DNA of 64,000 nt from Streptomyces sp. Tue 6430. Its GTDB lineage: Bacteria > Actinomycetota > Actinomycetes > Streptomycetales > Streptomycetaceae. Where the stretch lies: NCBI GenBank assembly GCA_021568835.1, contig JAKGSH010000010.1, positions 3,286,001 to 3,350,000 of the forward strand. Reading direction: 5' to 3'. A model generated the notes under the pieces. It ran no database searches. It saw only the letters and a program-made list of their open reading frames with translations, and had not been told where the DNA came from. Below are positions 1 to 9,179 of the stretch, piece after piece. The first letter of the stretch is position 1. Each line of letters opens with the position of its first letter. The position numbers and the translations under genes are program-made.

Positions 1-10
1 GCCGCCCTCC

Positions 11-780
11 TCACACCTGCACCCGCCCCTGCTTCCGTACCTCCGTGAGGCGTTGCACGCCCAGTTGGACGGCGGCCTGGGTCGCCTCGTTGGGGACGTC
101 GGCGAGGCCGCCGTTGGTGAGGGCGAAGGCGTCCTGGCCGGCGCGGACGGCGGCGACGTCGAGGGCGAGGGCGACGGGCTCCCCGTCGGTGTCCCAGTCG
201 GTGAGGGTGACGCGCAGGCCCTGGCGGACGTCGCCCACCTCGGGCAGCGGCTGCTCGGTGACGGTGGCGTCGAGGACCGTGCCGTCCGGCGCCTTGGCGG
301 TGAAGCGGGCGCACTTCTGCGGCAGGGTCTCCAGCCAGGCGAGGGTGCGGTCCACGTCGGCGGGCCGCCGGTCGCTGACCTGGTAGCGGAGCTGGGCGCC
401 GGTGTCGGCGTCGTCGAGGGCGACGACCGCGCGGGGCGGGGCGCCGAGCAGTTCGTCGCTGTAGAGGCCGTCGAGGAGTTTCTGGCAGTCGGCGGTGGGG
501 TGGTGGCCTTGAGCATGCCGTCCCGCCAGGTGGCGGCGCCGCGCGTCGGGGTCCAGGGTTCGCCGAGGTCGGTGCCCGTGATGAGCGCGGCGCGCGCCTG
601 GGCGTCGGTGAGGACGGGGGAGGCGACCGGCGCACTGGGCCGGGCCGGGCCGGACTTCTCGACGGTGGGCAGGGCGGGCCGGGCGGTGGGCGGGTGCTCC
701 AGCCCGAGGGTGGCGCAGGAGGTGACGGTGACCAGTCCGGCGACGGCGAGGGCGGAGGCGAGGAGGGTACGGCGGGTCAT
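11..780 (-). CDS. Putative secreted lipoprotein, apparently frameshifted
   Basis: Conserved lipoprotein of unknown function. The ATG at 780 opens a basic, hydrophobic signal ending in a lipobox (TVTSC, Cys22), then a Pro/Ala-rich linker. That frame fails near 497-500. The C-terminal half continues in the next frame (starting about ADCQKLLDGL) down to the TGA at 11-13. Adding one G to the G4 run at 497-500 joins both halves into about 256 residues with uniform codon use, so I read one gene with a single-base loss, either a real mutation or a sequencing error. Only the region below 355 has an ATG-initiated uninterrupted ORF. The product would be anchored on the outer face of the membrane. The precise function is unknown. 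Confidence 0.65.
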
Positions 781-937
781 CGGGGGGTGCCTCCTGGAGT
801 GGCCGGTGCGCACCGGGGCGGGGCCCGCGGGGGCGGGGCCGCGAGGGGTGCCCCGTCCCGGCACCGCGGGGGTGCTCCCTCCCACGGCACCACCACCACC
901 GCCGGCCGACCAGCGCGGCGGTCCGTCCGGGTTAACC

Positions 938-996
938 ACCGGCTCGTCGGCCCATCGGCCTGTCGGCTCACCGGCTCGTCGGCCTGTCGGCTCACC
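938..996. repeat. Short direct repeats in the 781-1077 intergenic stretch
   Basis: The 15-mer ACCGGCTCGTCGGCC occurs at 938-952 and 970-984, and TGTCGGCTCACC at 961-972 and 985-996, giving two partly overlapping copies of a composite unit. The rest of 781-1077 holds no gene that I can support. It should contain the promoter of the leftward lipoprotein and the upstream part of the ThrRS promoter. Confidence 0.6.
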
Positions 997-1077
997 TGCT
1001 CCCGTCCGGTTCGCCCGTCCGGTGCCGCCACGTCCGCCGGGCGGGTTATTCGCTCGCCCGCCGGCACCGGCCGTTGC

Positions 1078-1083
1078 TACGGT
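1078..1083 (+). promoter_or_regulatory. Possible -10 element of the ThrRS leader transcript
   Basis: TACGGT at 1078-1083 lies seven bases before the ATG of the leader peptide at 1090, the usual distance from a -10 hexamer to a start point. The leader may therefore be translated from a leaderless transcript. No convincing -35 element is visible, so this is tentative. Confidence 0.35.
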
Positions 1084-1089
1084 CGCCGC

Positions 1090-1149
1090 ATGAAGCGCGC
1101 CGCCCACCCGTCTCCCACGACGACGCCGGAGAGTGTCCCGGCGCGCTGA
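1090..1149 (+). CDS. Candidate leader peptide with three consecutive Thr codons
   Basis: A 19-codon ORF, ATG at 1090 and TGA at 1147-1149, reading MKRAAHPSPTTTPESVPAR. Codons 10-12 are ACG-ACG-ACG (1117-1125). It sits 88 bases upstream of a threonyl-tRNA synthetase gene and directly before a strong hairpin at 1168-1197. This is the architecture of ribosome-mediated attenuation: scarcity of charged Thr-tRNA would stall the ribosome in the Thr run and favour read-through into the synthetase gene. That it is translated is inferred. There is no clear ribosome binding site, which fits leaderless initiation. Confidence 0.6.
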   Translation: MKRAAHPSPTTTPESVPAR

Positions 1150-1167
1150 CCACTGGACGGAACGTCC

Positions 1168-1197
1168 GAAGCCCCGGGGCGAGTGCCCCGGGGCTTC
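1168..1197 (+). terminator. Attenuator-type terminator hairpin before the ThrRS gene
   Basis: GAAGCCCCGGGGC (1168-1180), loop GAGT, then its exact complement at 1185-1197, a perfect 13-bp stem. A smaller hairpin, GGACG-GAA-CGTCC (1155-1167), abuts it upstream, and CCCGG at the end of the leader ORF could pair into the large stem and act as an anti-terminator. There is no long T-run, as is common in Streptomyces terminators. Confidence 0.65.
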
Positions 1198-1237
1198 GTC
1201 GTGCGGGTGCTCGCCTCTTCACCAAGGAGCGACGACC

Positions 1238-2458
1238 ATGCACGACCACCGCAGACTCGGCCGCGAGCTGGACCTGTTCGACACCGACCCGCTGATGGGC
1301 GCGGGCCTGCCCTACTGGCTCCCGGACGGCGCGACCGTGCGCCACACCCTGGAGGAGTACGTCCGTGAGGCCGAGCGCGCCGCCGGCTACCGGCACGTGT
1401 ACTCGCCGGTCCTCGGCAAGCGCGAGCTGTACGAGATCTCGGGTCACTGGGACCACTACCGCGACGACATGTTCCCGCCCATGGACCTGGGCGCGGAGCA
1501 GGTCGTCCTGCGGCCCAGCCTCTGCCCGCACCACGCGCTGATCTACCGCTCCCGCTCCCGCAGCCACCGCGAACTGCCCCTGCGCATGGCCGAGCTGGGC
1601 GGCATGTACCGCGCGGAGCTGTCCGGCGTGCTCGGCGGGCTGACCCGCGTGCGGGCGATCCAGCTCAACGACGCGCACATCTTCTGCACCCTGGAGCAGG
1701 CCGCGGAGGAGGCCCGCGCGGCCCTCGCCCTGATCGCCCGCGCCTACGCCGACCTCGGCATCCGCGCCTCCCGGTACCGCCTCTCGCTCCCCGGCGCGGG
1801 CGGCAAGTACGTCGCCGACCCGGAGCTGTGGCGCCGGGCGACCGCCCTGCTGCGGGAGGTCCTGGACGGCTCCGGCACCGCCTACGAGGAGGCCGAGGGC
1901 GAGGCCGCCTTCTACGGGCCGAAGATCGACGTGCAGATCACCGACCCGGCGGGCCGCGAGGCCACCCTGTCCACCGTCCAGATCGACTTCCACCAGCCCG
2001 AACGCTTCGACCTGCACTACATCGGCCCCGACGGCGCGAAACACCGTCCGGTGATGGTCCACCGCAGCGTCATCGGCAGCGTGGAGCGGGCCGTCGCCCA
2101 CCTCCTCGAGGAGCACGGCGGCGCCTTCCCGGTCTGGCTGGCCCCCGTGCAGCTGGTGGTCCTGCCGGTGGCGGAGGCGCAGGAGGGGCGGGCGCACGAG
2201 GTCGTGCGGCGGGCGGTGGCCCGGGGACTGCGGGCCGAGGTGTCCGGCGCCGGGGAGGGGACCCTCGGCGCCCGGATCCGGGCCGCGCGGCTGGTGCCGT
2301 ACCAGGCGGTGGTCGGGGAGCGGGAGGCCGGCGGCGGGCTCGCGGCCGTACGGCTGCGGGACGGGAGGCGGCCGGGGGCGGTGCCGGTGGCGGAGCTGCT
2401 GGACCGGGTCGCCGCCCGTGTCGCGGATCGCGGAGCCGAGCTGTGGCCCGCTGCGTAG
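1238..2458 (+). CDS. Short-form threonyl-tRNA synthetase (class II core only)
   Basis: Charges tRNA-Thr with threonine in the cytoplasm. The 406-residue product has only the class II catalytic core and the C-terminal anticodon-binding domain (about residues 300-400). The N-terminal TGS and editing domains of ordinary ~650-residue ThrRS are absent. Motif 1 (GLPYWLPDGATVRHTLEEYV), motif 2 (YRAELSG...FC) and motif 3 (VHRSVIGSVER) are present, as are the zinc ligands Cys (SLCPHH), His (DAHIFC) and His (MVHRS). The start is the ATG at 1238 behind AAGGAGC at 1224-1230. Being a presumed second synthetase behind a Thr-codon attenuator, it probably acts as a backup under threonine limitation or ThrRS inhibition; this role is inferred. 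Lack of editing suggests more Ser misacylation or reliance on another enzyme for proofreading. Confidence 0.88.
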   Translation: MHDHRRLGRELDLFDTDPLMGAGLPYWLPDGATVRHTLEEYVREAERAAGYRHVYSPVLGKRELYEISGHWDHYRDDMFPPMDLGAEQVVLRPSLCPHHALIYRSRSRSHRELPLRMAELGGMYRAELSGVLGGLTRVRAIQLNDAHIFCTLEQAAEEARAALALIARAYADLGIRASRYRLSLPGAGGKYVADPELWRRATALLREVLDGSGTAYEEAEGEAAFYGPKIDVQITDPAGREATLSTVQIDFHQPERFDLHYIGPDGAKHRPVMVHRSVIGSVERAVAHLLEEHGGAFPVWLAPVQLVVLPVAEAQEGRAHEVVRRAVARGLRAEVSGAGEGTLGARIRAARLVPYQAVVGEREAGGGLAAVRLRDGRRPGAVPVAELLDRVAARVADRGAELWPAA

Positions 2459-2506
2459 GGTCACCGGTGCAACCGTCCCGCATCCCGCACGCAGAGGAGC
2501 ACCGCC

Positions 2507-3468
2507 GTGACCGGTCAGCCCATTCCGGTGATCATCGACTGCGACACCGGCGTCGACGACGCCCTGGCCCTGCTGTTCGCCGTACGGCATCCGGGGCTGG
2601 ACGTGCGGGCGATCACCTGCGTGGCGGGGAACACCGACGTGGACGGCGTCGTCCGCAACACCCTGACGGTGCTGGAGCAGGCCGGGGCCGGGGACATCCC
2701 GGTGGCACGGGGCGCCGAGCGCCCGCTGATCGAGCCGGTGCGCACGGCACGGCACGTGCACGGGGCGGACGGGATGGGCGACCTCGGGCTGCCCGCGCCC
2801 ACCCGCCGCCCGGTCGACGTGGACGCGGTGACGCTGCTGCGCCGCGAGATCCTCGCCTCGCCGAGGCCGGTGACCCTGGTCCCGATGGCGCCCCTGACGA
2901 ACATCGCCCTGCTGCTGCGCACGCACCCCGAGGTGGTGGGCAACATCGAGCGGATCGTGTTCATGGGCGGCGCGGCGGGGGCCGGCAACGCGACGGCGGT
3001 CGCGGAGTTCAACGTGTGGCACGACCCGGAGGCGGCCGCGATCCTGCTCACGGCCGGGGTCCCGATCACGATGTACGGCCTGGACGTCTTCACGAGGGTC
3101 CTGGTCCCGGCCGCCGACGTCCAGCGGCTGCGGGCGAGTTCGGAACCCCGTCTGCGCATGGCGGGCGAACTGCTCGCCCACCGAGACCCGGCGACCTCGG
3201 GCGACCCCACCCCCACGGGCGGCCTGGGCGACGCGGGCGCGGTCTGCGCGGTCGTCGACCCCGGCGGTCTGACCACCGAACCGCTCCCCGTGGAGGTGAG
3301 CCTGGCCCCGGGGCCCGCCCGGGGCCAGACCGTCGTCGACCGCCGCCCCCGCCACGGCGAGTCCGAGATCCACCACGGCCCCGCGAACAGGCCCTGGTGG
3401 ACGTGGGGCTGGGGGTGGACGCGGAGCGGTACGTGAAGCTGTGGCTGACGGTCGTCGAGGGGGCCTAG
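2507..3468 (+). CDS. Inosine-uridine-preferring nucleoside hydrolase, C-terminal frameshift
   Basis: Hydrolyses the N-glycosidic bond of ribonucleosides in purine/pyrimidine salvage. The N-end has the family calcium/ribose-binding signature DCDTGVDDALALLFA (about residues 11-25); the MGG and NVWHDPEAA motifs follow. GTG start at 2507 after AGAGGAG. The uninterrupted frame runs to 3436 but loses homology after about 3380. The next frame encodes the expected tail (REQALVDVGLGVDAERYVKL) to TAG at 3466-3468. One extra C in the C4 run at 3379-3382 restores a 320-residue protein, the normal size. Lies 48 bases after the ThrRS gene and may be cotranscribed with it. Confidence 0.85.
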
Positions 3469-3540
3469 CGGTGTGCTGACCTTCGCGCGCCGAGAAGGGG
3501 AGCAAACGAGCAAAAGGGCAAAAAAACAAACGCGGGGAAC

Positions 3541-3577
3541 CCTTAGGACTACACTCCTTAGAGGTGTGGTCCTAAGG
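3541..3577 (+). promoter_or_regulatory. Large inverted repeat overlapping the ribosome binding site
   Basis: CCTTAGGAC at 3541-3549 is the exact inverted complement of GTCCTAAGG at 3569-3577. Inner bases (ACAC against GTGT, with a T-G wobble) extend the stem to about 15 pairs around a CTTA-type loop. The AAGGAG at 3574-3579 that serves the following TTG start is partly inside the 3' arm. As RNA it could hide the start; as DNA it looks like an operator. The stretch just upstream (3500-3540) is unusually A-rich for this genome. Confidence 0.6.
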
Positions 3578-3584
3578 AGTCCTC

Positions 3585-5116
3585 TTGCCCTTTCAGCATC
3601 GGCGGGACAAGCCGTCGCGTGTGTTCGACCGCGGTACCGAGTGGGACGCGCTGGCCGCCTTCGCGGGACGTCCGGTTCCGCACGCCATGCTCGGATCGTC
3701 AGCGGCCGGCGGCGCATGGGCAAGACGTATCTGCTACGGGCTCTTGTCGAGCAGTACGGCGGTTTCTACTTCGGTGCCACGGCGGCGACGGAGGCCGAGT
3801 CCCTGCGACAGTTCAGCTCCGCGCTGGCCGAGTTCACCGGCTCTCCCGTGTCCTTCTCCTTCGCCACCTGGGACGATGCGGTCTCCTATCTCTTCGGGGT
3901 CGCCGCCCACGAACGCCTGGCAGCCGGTGGGGCGACGACGGATGCCCCGCTGCTCGTGGTCATCGACGAGTTCCCGTACCTGGTGAAGGTGGCTCCGGAA
4001 CTGCCTTCACTCATCCAGCGTGAGATCGACCGGCACCAGGTGGAGGAGAGCCGTATGCGGTTGCTCCTGTGCGGTTCGGCCATGTCCGTCATGGGCGGGC
4101 TGCTGGCCAGCACCGCTCCTCTGCGTGGCCGGGCGCAGCTGGAACTGGTCGTACGGCCCTTCGGGTACCGGGCCGCCGCGGATTTCTGGAGCGTCGGCGA
4201 CGACCCCGCGCTCGCCGCACGGCTGCACGCCGTCCTCGGAGGCACTCCCGCATACCGTCGTCAGTTCCTGGCGGACGACGTGCCGGTGAGCATGGGCGAC
4301 TTCGACGACTGGGTCTGCCGCACCGTCCTCGCGCCGTTCAGTCCGCTGTTCCGGGAAGCGCGGTATCTGCTTGCTGAGGAAGCGGACATCCGTGACACCG
4401 CGCTCTACCACTCGGTGCTCGCCGCTGTGGCGCAGGGCAACACGACGCGAGGTGGCATCGCCGGTTACATAGGGCGCAAGTCCGTGGACATCTCCCATCC
4501 GCTCAATGTCCTGGAGGACAGCCACCTGTTGGTGCGGGAGACGGACGTTTTCCGGGCCGGGAAATCCCAGTACCGCATCACCGAGCCGCTGATCAACTTC
4601 TATGAGGCCGTCATGCGCCCGGCCTGGGCACGCCTTGAGAGCGGACAGGCCGCAGAGGTGTGGGCGCAGTCGTCCGAACGCTTCGCGGCTCAGGTGGCCG
4701 GTCCGCACTTCGAGGCGGTGTGCCGGGAGTACGTGCTCGGGCCGGGTCGTTCTCTGCTCGGCACGTCACTGGGGGAGGTCGGCCACGGGGTGGTGACCGA
4801 CCCGAGGGAACGCCGGCAGATCCAGGTCGACGTGGCCGCGGTCGAACCGGGATCCGGGGGGACCAGGGCCGCCGTCACCCTGCTCGGTGAGGCGAAGTGG
4901 GGGACCGTCATGGGTCTGAACCACCTGGAGCGGCTCCGCCGGGCGAAGGATCTCCTGACGGGACGAGGCATGGACACCACGCGATGTGGGCTGGCCTGTT
5001 TCAGTGCCGCGGGATTCAGCGACGCGCTGAGGGCCGAAGCGGAGCGAGGTCATGCCCTGCTGATCGGGCTTGACGAACTCTACGGTCGTGCGATGCCGAC
5101 GGCCGTGCTGCCCTGA
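3585..5116 (+). CDS. Archaeal-type AAA ATPase with DUF234 nuclease-like C-end (frameshifted)
   Basis: ATP-binding protein of the archaeal ATPase/DUF234 group. Walker A is SGRRRMGKT, Walker B is LLVVIDEF; the C-terminal third has the restriction-like GEAKW motif typical of DUF234. TTG start at 3585 with AAGGAG five bases upstream opens the expected N-end (RDKPSRVFDRGTEWDAL), but this frame is lost at about 3690-3696. The remainder runs in the next frame from IVSGRRRMGKT to TGA at 5114-5116. One extra base near the GG at 3693-3694 gives 510 residues. GC and codon bias are lower than in neighbours, suggesting transfer. Cellular role is unknown; relatives are often linked to mobile DNA or conflict. 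Confidence 0.78.
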
Positions 5117-5181
5117 CGAGCGAGGCCGGGCTCAGGGAGCCCTGTGAGAGAACCGCGCCGATCGATGGGCAACGGGAGGGA

Positions 5182-5225
5182 GAACCGGCCGCCCCGCGCC
5201 TTGGAGGCGTCGGGGTGGCCGGTTC
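5182..5225 (-). terminator. Probable terminator of the LAETG protein gene
   Basis: GAACCGGCCGCCCCG at 5182-5196 pairs with CGGGGTGGCCGGTTC at 5211-5225 (one G-T wobble) around a 14-base loop, 32 bases past the stop of the leftward gene. It could also serve the rightward ATPase gene. Confidence 0.6.
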
Positions 5226-5256
5226 GCGAGATCGTTCACCGCGGTTCGTGGCAGGG

Positions 5257-6243
5257 TCAGGCCTGGTTGCCCTTGCGGCGGCGGGTCGCCACGACGATCG
5301 CCGCGCCGCCCAGGAGCAGGGCCGCCGCACCGCCCGCGACGACGGGGGTGTTGCTGTCGGCGCCGGTCTCGGCGAGGTCGCCGCCACCGCCGTTCGGGGT
5401 GGGGGCCGCGGCCGGGGTGGACTCCGAGGCGGAGGGCTCCGGCGCGGAGGGCGACGGGGTCGCCGCGGGGGCGGTCTCCGAGGGCGTCCCGGTGGACGGC
5501 GTCGACGGCGCCGACGGCGGCGCCTCCGTGGACGGGGAGGCCGGCGGCTGCTCGGCGGTGGGCGGCTCCTCGGCCGGGGGCTGCTCGGCGGGCGGCTCCT
5601 CGGCGGGCGGTTCCTCGGACGGGGCGCAGTACTTCGTGCCGCCGTTCCAGGCCGCGATCAGCTTGTCCTTGATGACCGGGCGGTCCGGGCCCTTGGGCAG
5701 GTCGCCGTGGTCGAAGCCGTCCTTCGCGTCGAGCCTGCCGTCGAACTTCACGGCACCCCGGTAGAGGTCGATCTGCGCGTAGCAGCCCGCGTCGGGCACG
5801 GCGATGTCGAGGGTGGCGGTCTCACCGGGCCGGACCGTCACGGTGTCGAAGTCGACGAAGACCTGCTCGCCCGAGGTCCGGAAGTCCGGGCCGTGGGCCA
5901 GGTAGGAGGCGAGCGAGGCGGTGCAGGTGGTGGCCTTGTCGGCGGCCCGCACGGTGAGGTGGACCTTGCCGTCGCCGCTCGGCCTCAGGTTCTGGTCGTC
6001 GACCTTGACGGAGTCGTAGAAGTGCGCGCCGTCGAGGGAGAACTGGCAGCGGTCGGTCTCCGTCTCCGTGCCCGCCCCGGTGCCCGGCTGGTACTGGCCG
6101 CCGGACTTCCAGCCGTCGCCGCCGGGCGTCCCGGTGCCGGCCCAGGCCCCGGAGGCGGCGGCGACGGACGCGGTGCACAGGGCGAGTGAAGCGGCGCCCG
6201 TCCCCAGCAGGCGGCGCACGGAAACACGTCTCGCTATGGACAT
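5257..6243 (-). CDS. Cell-wall-anchored surface protein with LAETG sorting signal
   Basis: Secreted protein covalently attached to peptidoglycan. Starts at ATG 6243 (GATGGGA upstream) with a signal peptide of about 38 residues ending near ASGAWAG. A folded domain follows (about residues 45-190) with Cys residues likely forming disulfides, then a Pro/Glu/Ser/Thr-rich wall-spanning stalk. The C-end is LAETG, a hydrophobic helix and RRRKGNQA. LAXTG is the motif used by class E sortases in Streptomyces. No adjacent sortase. The N-terminal domain is found in many Streptomyces surface proteins but has no known ligand that I can name. Confidence 0.88.
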   Translation of the reverse strand: MSIARRVSVRRLLGTGAASLALCTASVAAASGAWAGTGTPGGDGWKSGGQYQPGTGAGTETETDRCQFSLDGAHFYDSVKVDDQNLRPSGDGKVHLTVRAADKATTCTASLASYLAHGPDFRTSGEQVFVDFDTVTVRPGETATLDIAVPDAGCYAQIDLYRGAVKFDGRLDAKDGFDHGDLPKGPDRPVIKDKLIAAWNGGTKYCAPSEEPPAEEPPAEQPPAEEPPTAEQPPASPSTEAPPSAPSTPSTGTPSETAPAATPSPSAPEPSASESTPAAAPTPNGGGGDLAETGADSNTPVVAGGAAALLLGGAAIVVATRRRKGNQA

Positions 6244-6515
6244 GCGATTCCCATCTTGGCGAGTGCGAGTGCCCGTCACGGCGGCGTCGCGGCACGGCGA
6301 TGCCCGGGTGACGGCGCAGCTCGGCGGTACAGAGGAGTTCGGAAGAAACACCGGGCCCATCGGTCACATGCGCCACGGCGTGCGCTCATCGTGGGTCGCG
6401 GAGCGGAGGCCTGTCAACCTGCGGCAAACACAGGGCAGTTCAAGATTCCGTCACATCTCCCCCACGTACGGAATGATCCACTCCGCAAGGTGCGGATGTT
6501 CGCCTTCCCGGCAAA

Positions 6516-8234
6516 GTGGACAGGCTTGTGGGCGTGACCGACTTCGTGCCCGACTTCGTGCCCGCCCCCGGGACGGACCAGCCGTCCGCCCCCGACTTCT
6601 CCGCCCACGAACCCCACTGGTGGCGTCAGGCCGTCGTCTACCAGGTCTATCCGCGCAGCTTCGCCGACGCCGACGGCGACGGCCTCGGCGACCTGAGGGG
6701 GATCACCGGGCGCCTCCCGCACCTTGCCGCGCTCGGCGTCGACGCGCTCTGGCTCAGCCCGTTCTACCCGTCCGAGCTGGCCGACGGCGGCTACGACGTC
6801 ATCGACCCCCGGGACGTCGACCCGCGCCTGGGCTCCCTGGCCGACTTCGACGCGCTGGTCGCCGAGGCCTACCGCCTCGGGCTGAAGGTGATCGTCGACA
6901 TCGTCCCCAACCACACCTCGCACCTGCACGTCTGGTTCCGGGAGGCGCTGGCCACCGGGCCCGGCTCCCCCGCCCGCGACCGCTACGTCTTCCGCGACGG
7001 GCGCGGCGCGCACGGCGAACTCCCTCCCACCGACTGGCAGTCGGTGTTCGGCGGCAGCGCCTGGCAACGCGTCCCGGACGGCCAGTGGTACCTGCACCTC
7101 TTCGCCCGCGAACAGCCCGACCTCAACTGGGACCACGACGAGGTCCGCGAGGACTTCCGCACCACCCTGCGCTTCTGGTCGGACCGGGGCGTCGACGGCT
7201 TCCGCGTGGACGTGGCCCACGCCCTGGCCAAGGACCTGACCGAGCCGCTCCGCGACCTCGGCGCCGCGGGGGCGGCCGCCGAGGACGTGCTCGCGACCCT
7301 CACCCCCGGCAGCCACCCCTTCTACGACCGCGACGAGGTCCACGACATCTACCGCGACTGGCGCCGCGTCCTGGACTCCTACTCCCCGCCCCGCACGGCG
7401 GTCGCCGAGGCCTGGGTGCCGGGCACCCGCCGCGCCCTGTACGCCCGCCCCGACGAACTGAACCAGGCCTTCAACTTCGAGTATCTCCAGACCCCCTGGG
7501 ACGCCACGGCGATCCGCGAGGTCGTCACGTCCTCGCTCGCCACGGCCCGCACGGTGGGCGCCTCCGCGACCTGGGTGCTCTCCAACCACGACGTCGTCCG
7601 CCACGCCTCGCGCCTGATGCTCCCGCCGGGCACGGACGAGAACGCCTGGCTGCTGTCCGGCGGCCGCGCCCCGCACGTCGACGAGGAGGCCGGCCTGCGC
7701 CGTGCCCGCGCGGCCACGCTGCTGATGCTGGCGCTGCCGGGGTCGTCGTACGTCTACCAGGGGGAGGAACTCGGCCTGCCCGAGGTCGCCGACCTGCCCG
7801 TGGAGGTCCTCCAGGACCCGTTGTGGGAGCAGACGGGCCGGGTCCGCAAGGGCCGCGACGGCTGCCGGGTGCCGCTGCCGTGGACGACCACGGGCCCGTC
7901 GTACGGCTTCGGCGCGGGCGGCGCGTGGCTGCCGCAGCCGGAGTCCTTCGCGCGGTACGCCGTCCAGGCCCAGGACGGCACGGACGGCTCGACCCTGGAG
8001 CTGTACCGCACCGCCCTGCGCCTGCGCCGCAAGCTGCTGGACGGCGAGGGCCTCACCTGGGCGGAGGACACCCCGCCCGGCGTGCTGGCCTTCGCCCGCA
8101 CGGACGGCTGGCGGTGCGTCACCAACCTGTCGGACGCGCCGGTGCCGTGCCCGCCGGGCGAGGTGCTGCTGAGCAGCGCCCCGCCGTCCGGCGACGGCCG
8201 GATCGACCCGGACACGACGGTCTGGCTGGCGTAG
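6516..8234 (+). CDS. GH13 alpha-glucosidase (alpha-amylase family)
   Basis: Cytoplasmic glycoside hydrolase, probably releasing glucose from maltose, trehalose-type or isomalto-oligosaccharides. About 572 residues with a TIM barrel: VYQVYPRSF near residue 43, region I DIVPNH, nucleophile Asp232 in GFRVDVAHAL, acid Glu298 in VAEAWV, and SNHD. No signal peptide. Three in-frame GTGs (6516, 6528, 6534) precede the conserved domain and none has a strong binding site, so the start is uncertain. The 272-base gap to the divergent LAETG gene holds both promoters; CCGCAAGGTGCGG just upstream is a short palindrome that a sugar repressor could use. Confidence 0.9.
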   Translation: MDRLVGVTDFVPDFVPAPGTDQPSAPDFSAHEPHWWRQAVVYQVYPRSFADADGDGLGDLRGITGRLPHLAALGVDALWLSPFYPSELADGGYDVIDPRDVDPRLGSLADFDALVAEAYRLGLKVIVDIVPNHTSHLHVWFREALATGPGSPARDRYVFRDGRGAHGELPPTDWQSVFGGSAWQRVPDGQWYLHLFAREQPDLNWDHDEVREDFRTTLRFWSDRGVDGFRVDVAHALAKDLTEPLRDLGAAGAAAEDVLATLTPGSHPFYDRDEVHDIYRDWRRVLDSYSPPRTAVAEAWVPGTRRALYARPDELNQAFNFEYLQTPWDATAIREVVTSSLATARTVGASATWVLSNHDVVRHASRLMLPPGTDENAWLLSGGRAPHVDEEAGLRRARAATLLMLALPGSSYVYQGEELGLPEVADLPVEVLQDPLWEQTGRVRKGRDGCRVPLPWTTTGPSYGFGAGGAWLPQPESFARYAVQAQDGTDGSTLELYRTALRLRRKLLDGEGLTWAEDTPPGVLAFARTDGWRCVTNLSDAPVPCPPGEVLLSSAPPSGDGRIDPDTTVWLA

Positions 8235-8257
8235 CGGACGCCCGAGGCCGGGCGGCC

Positions 8258-9034
8258 TCACCCCGTCGGCGTGGGGGCGGGCGCCGGAGCGGCCCCGGCT
8301 CCCGCCGCCGCGGCGTCGATGTCCACGGGTGTGGACGTGGCGGTGGGCGGCGGGGTGAGCACGACCATCGGCTGGCCCGCGGGCGGCGGCGGCGGGGTCA
8401 GGTCCGACGAGGGGAGCTTCGGCGGGGTGGTCTGCTGGAAGAGGGTCTGCTCGAAGTCGACCAGACCGGTCTTCTCCATCACCGTGATGTGGTCCAGGAC
8501 GGTGTCGTTGGCCTGGTCGGCCAGCGCCCGGATGAGGGTGTTCTTGGTGGTGGAGCGGACCTTCGCGATGGTGTTGAAGATCGAACCGTGCGTCATGCGC
8601 AGGATGTTCGCGAAGTCGGTGTCGAAGTCCTTGCCCGTCTTCGCGTTGATCTGGTTGACGAACGCCACCTGCTGCGGACTGGCCACGTTGGGCAGGGTGA
8701 TGCCCAGCATGGGCGCCATCTTGCGGCAGGTCGTGTCCAGGGCGGCGTGACCGTCGATCAGGTGCTCGCTGGCCGTCTTGACCGCCGGACTCTGCCCCTT
8801 CTGGAGTCCGATCACCCCGAGCGGGTACTCCCACAGTCCGGCCGCCCGCACCTTCACCACGAAGTCCCGGTCGCCCTCCGTCAGGGGCCCCCACTGGGTG
8901 TTGGCGATGATCCGGTCGTTCGAGGTGGACACCGTGTCCAGCCCCAGCATCGACGGATAGGCCAGAGCCGCGAGGGTCAAGCTCAGGGCGCCGCCCACGA
9001 AGGCCGTTCCCATCGCGTTCCGCGAAAAGCGCAC
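8258..9034 (-). CDS. DUF4142 secreted or membrane-tethered protein
   Basis: A 258-residue protein with an N-terminal hydrophobic segment (residues about 8-28, signal or anchor), a helical DUF4142 domain (about 45-205; phrases such as LTEGDRDFVVKVRAAGLWEY and AFVNQINAKTGKDFD) and a Pro/Thr/Ala-rich tail. DUF4142 is a ferritin-like extracytoplasmic domain; its biochemical role is not established. GTG at 9034 is chosen because AGGAGG precedes it at good spacing and it starts right before the signal segment. Converges with the glucosidase gene 24 bases away. Confidence 0.85.
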   Translation of the reverse strand: MRFSRNAMGTAFVGGALSLTLAALAYPSMLGLDTVSTSNDRIIANTQWGPLTEGDRDFVVKVRAAGLWEYPLGVIGLQKGQSPAVKTASEHLIDGHAALDTTCRKMAPMLGITLPNVASPQQVAFVNQINAKTGKDFDTDFANILRMTHGSIFNTIAKVRSTTKNTLIRALADQANDTVLDHITVMEKTGLVDFEQTLFQQTTPPKLPSSDLTPPPPPAGQPMVVLTPPPTATSTPVDIDAAAAGAGAAPAPAPTPTG

Positions 9035-9179
9035 CGTTCCTCCTGCCTGATCGGGCACACCGCCCGTACTCGTCCGTGCCCGGCGGGGTCCAACACACAG
9101 GAGTACGGACGAACGCCCGCCGGAACTCACCGCTTCCGGCAAAACTTGTCGTATCAGCTGACGGGGGAAGGAAGTCGCG

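Noticed and set aside
1046..3529. 827-codon minus-strand frame
   Set aside because: Antisense to the ThrRS and nucleoside hydrolase genes; no homology pattern.
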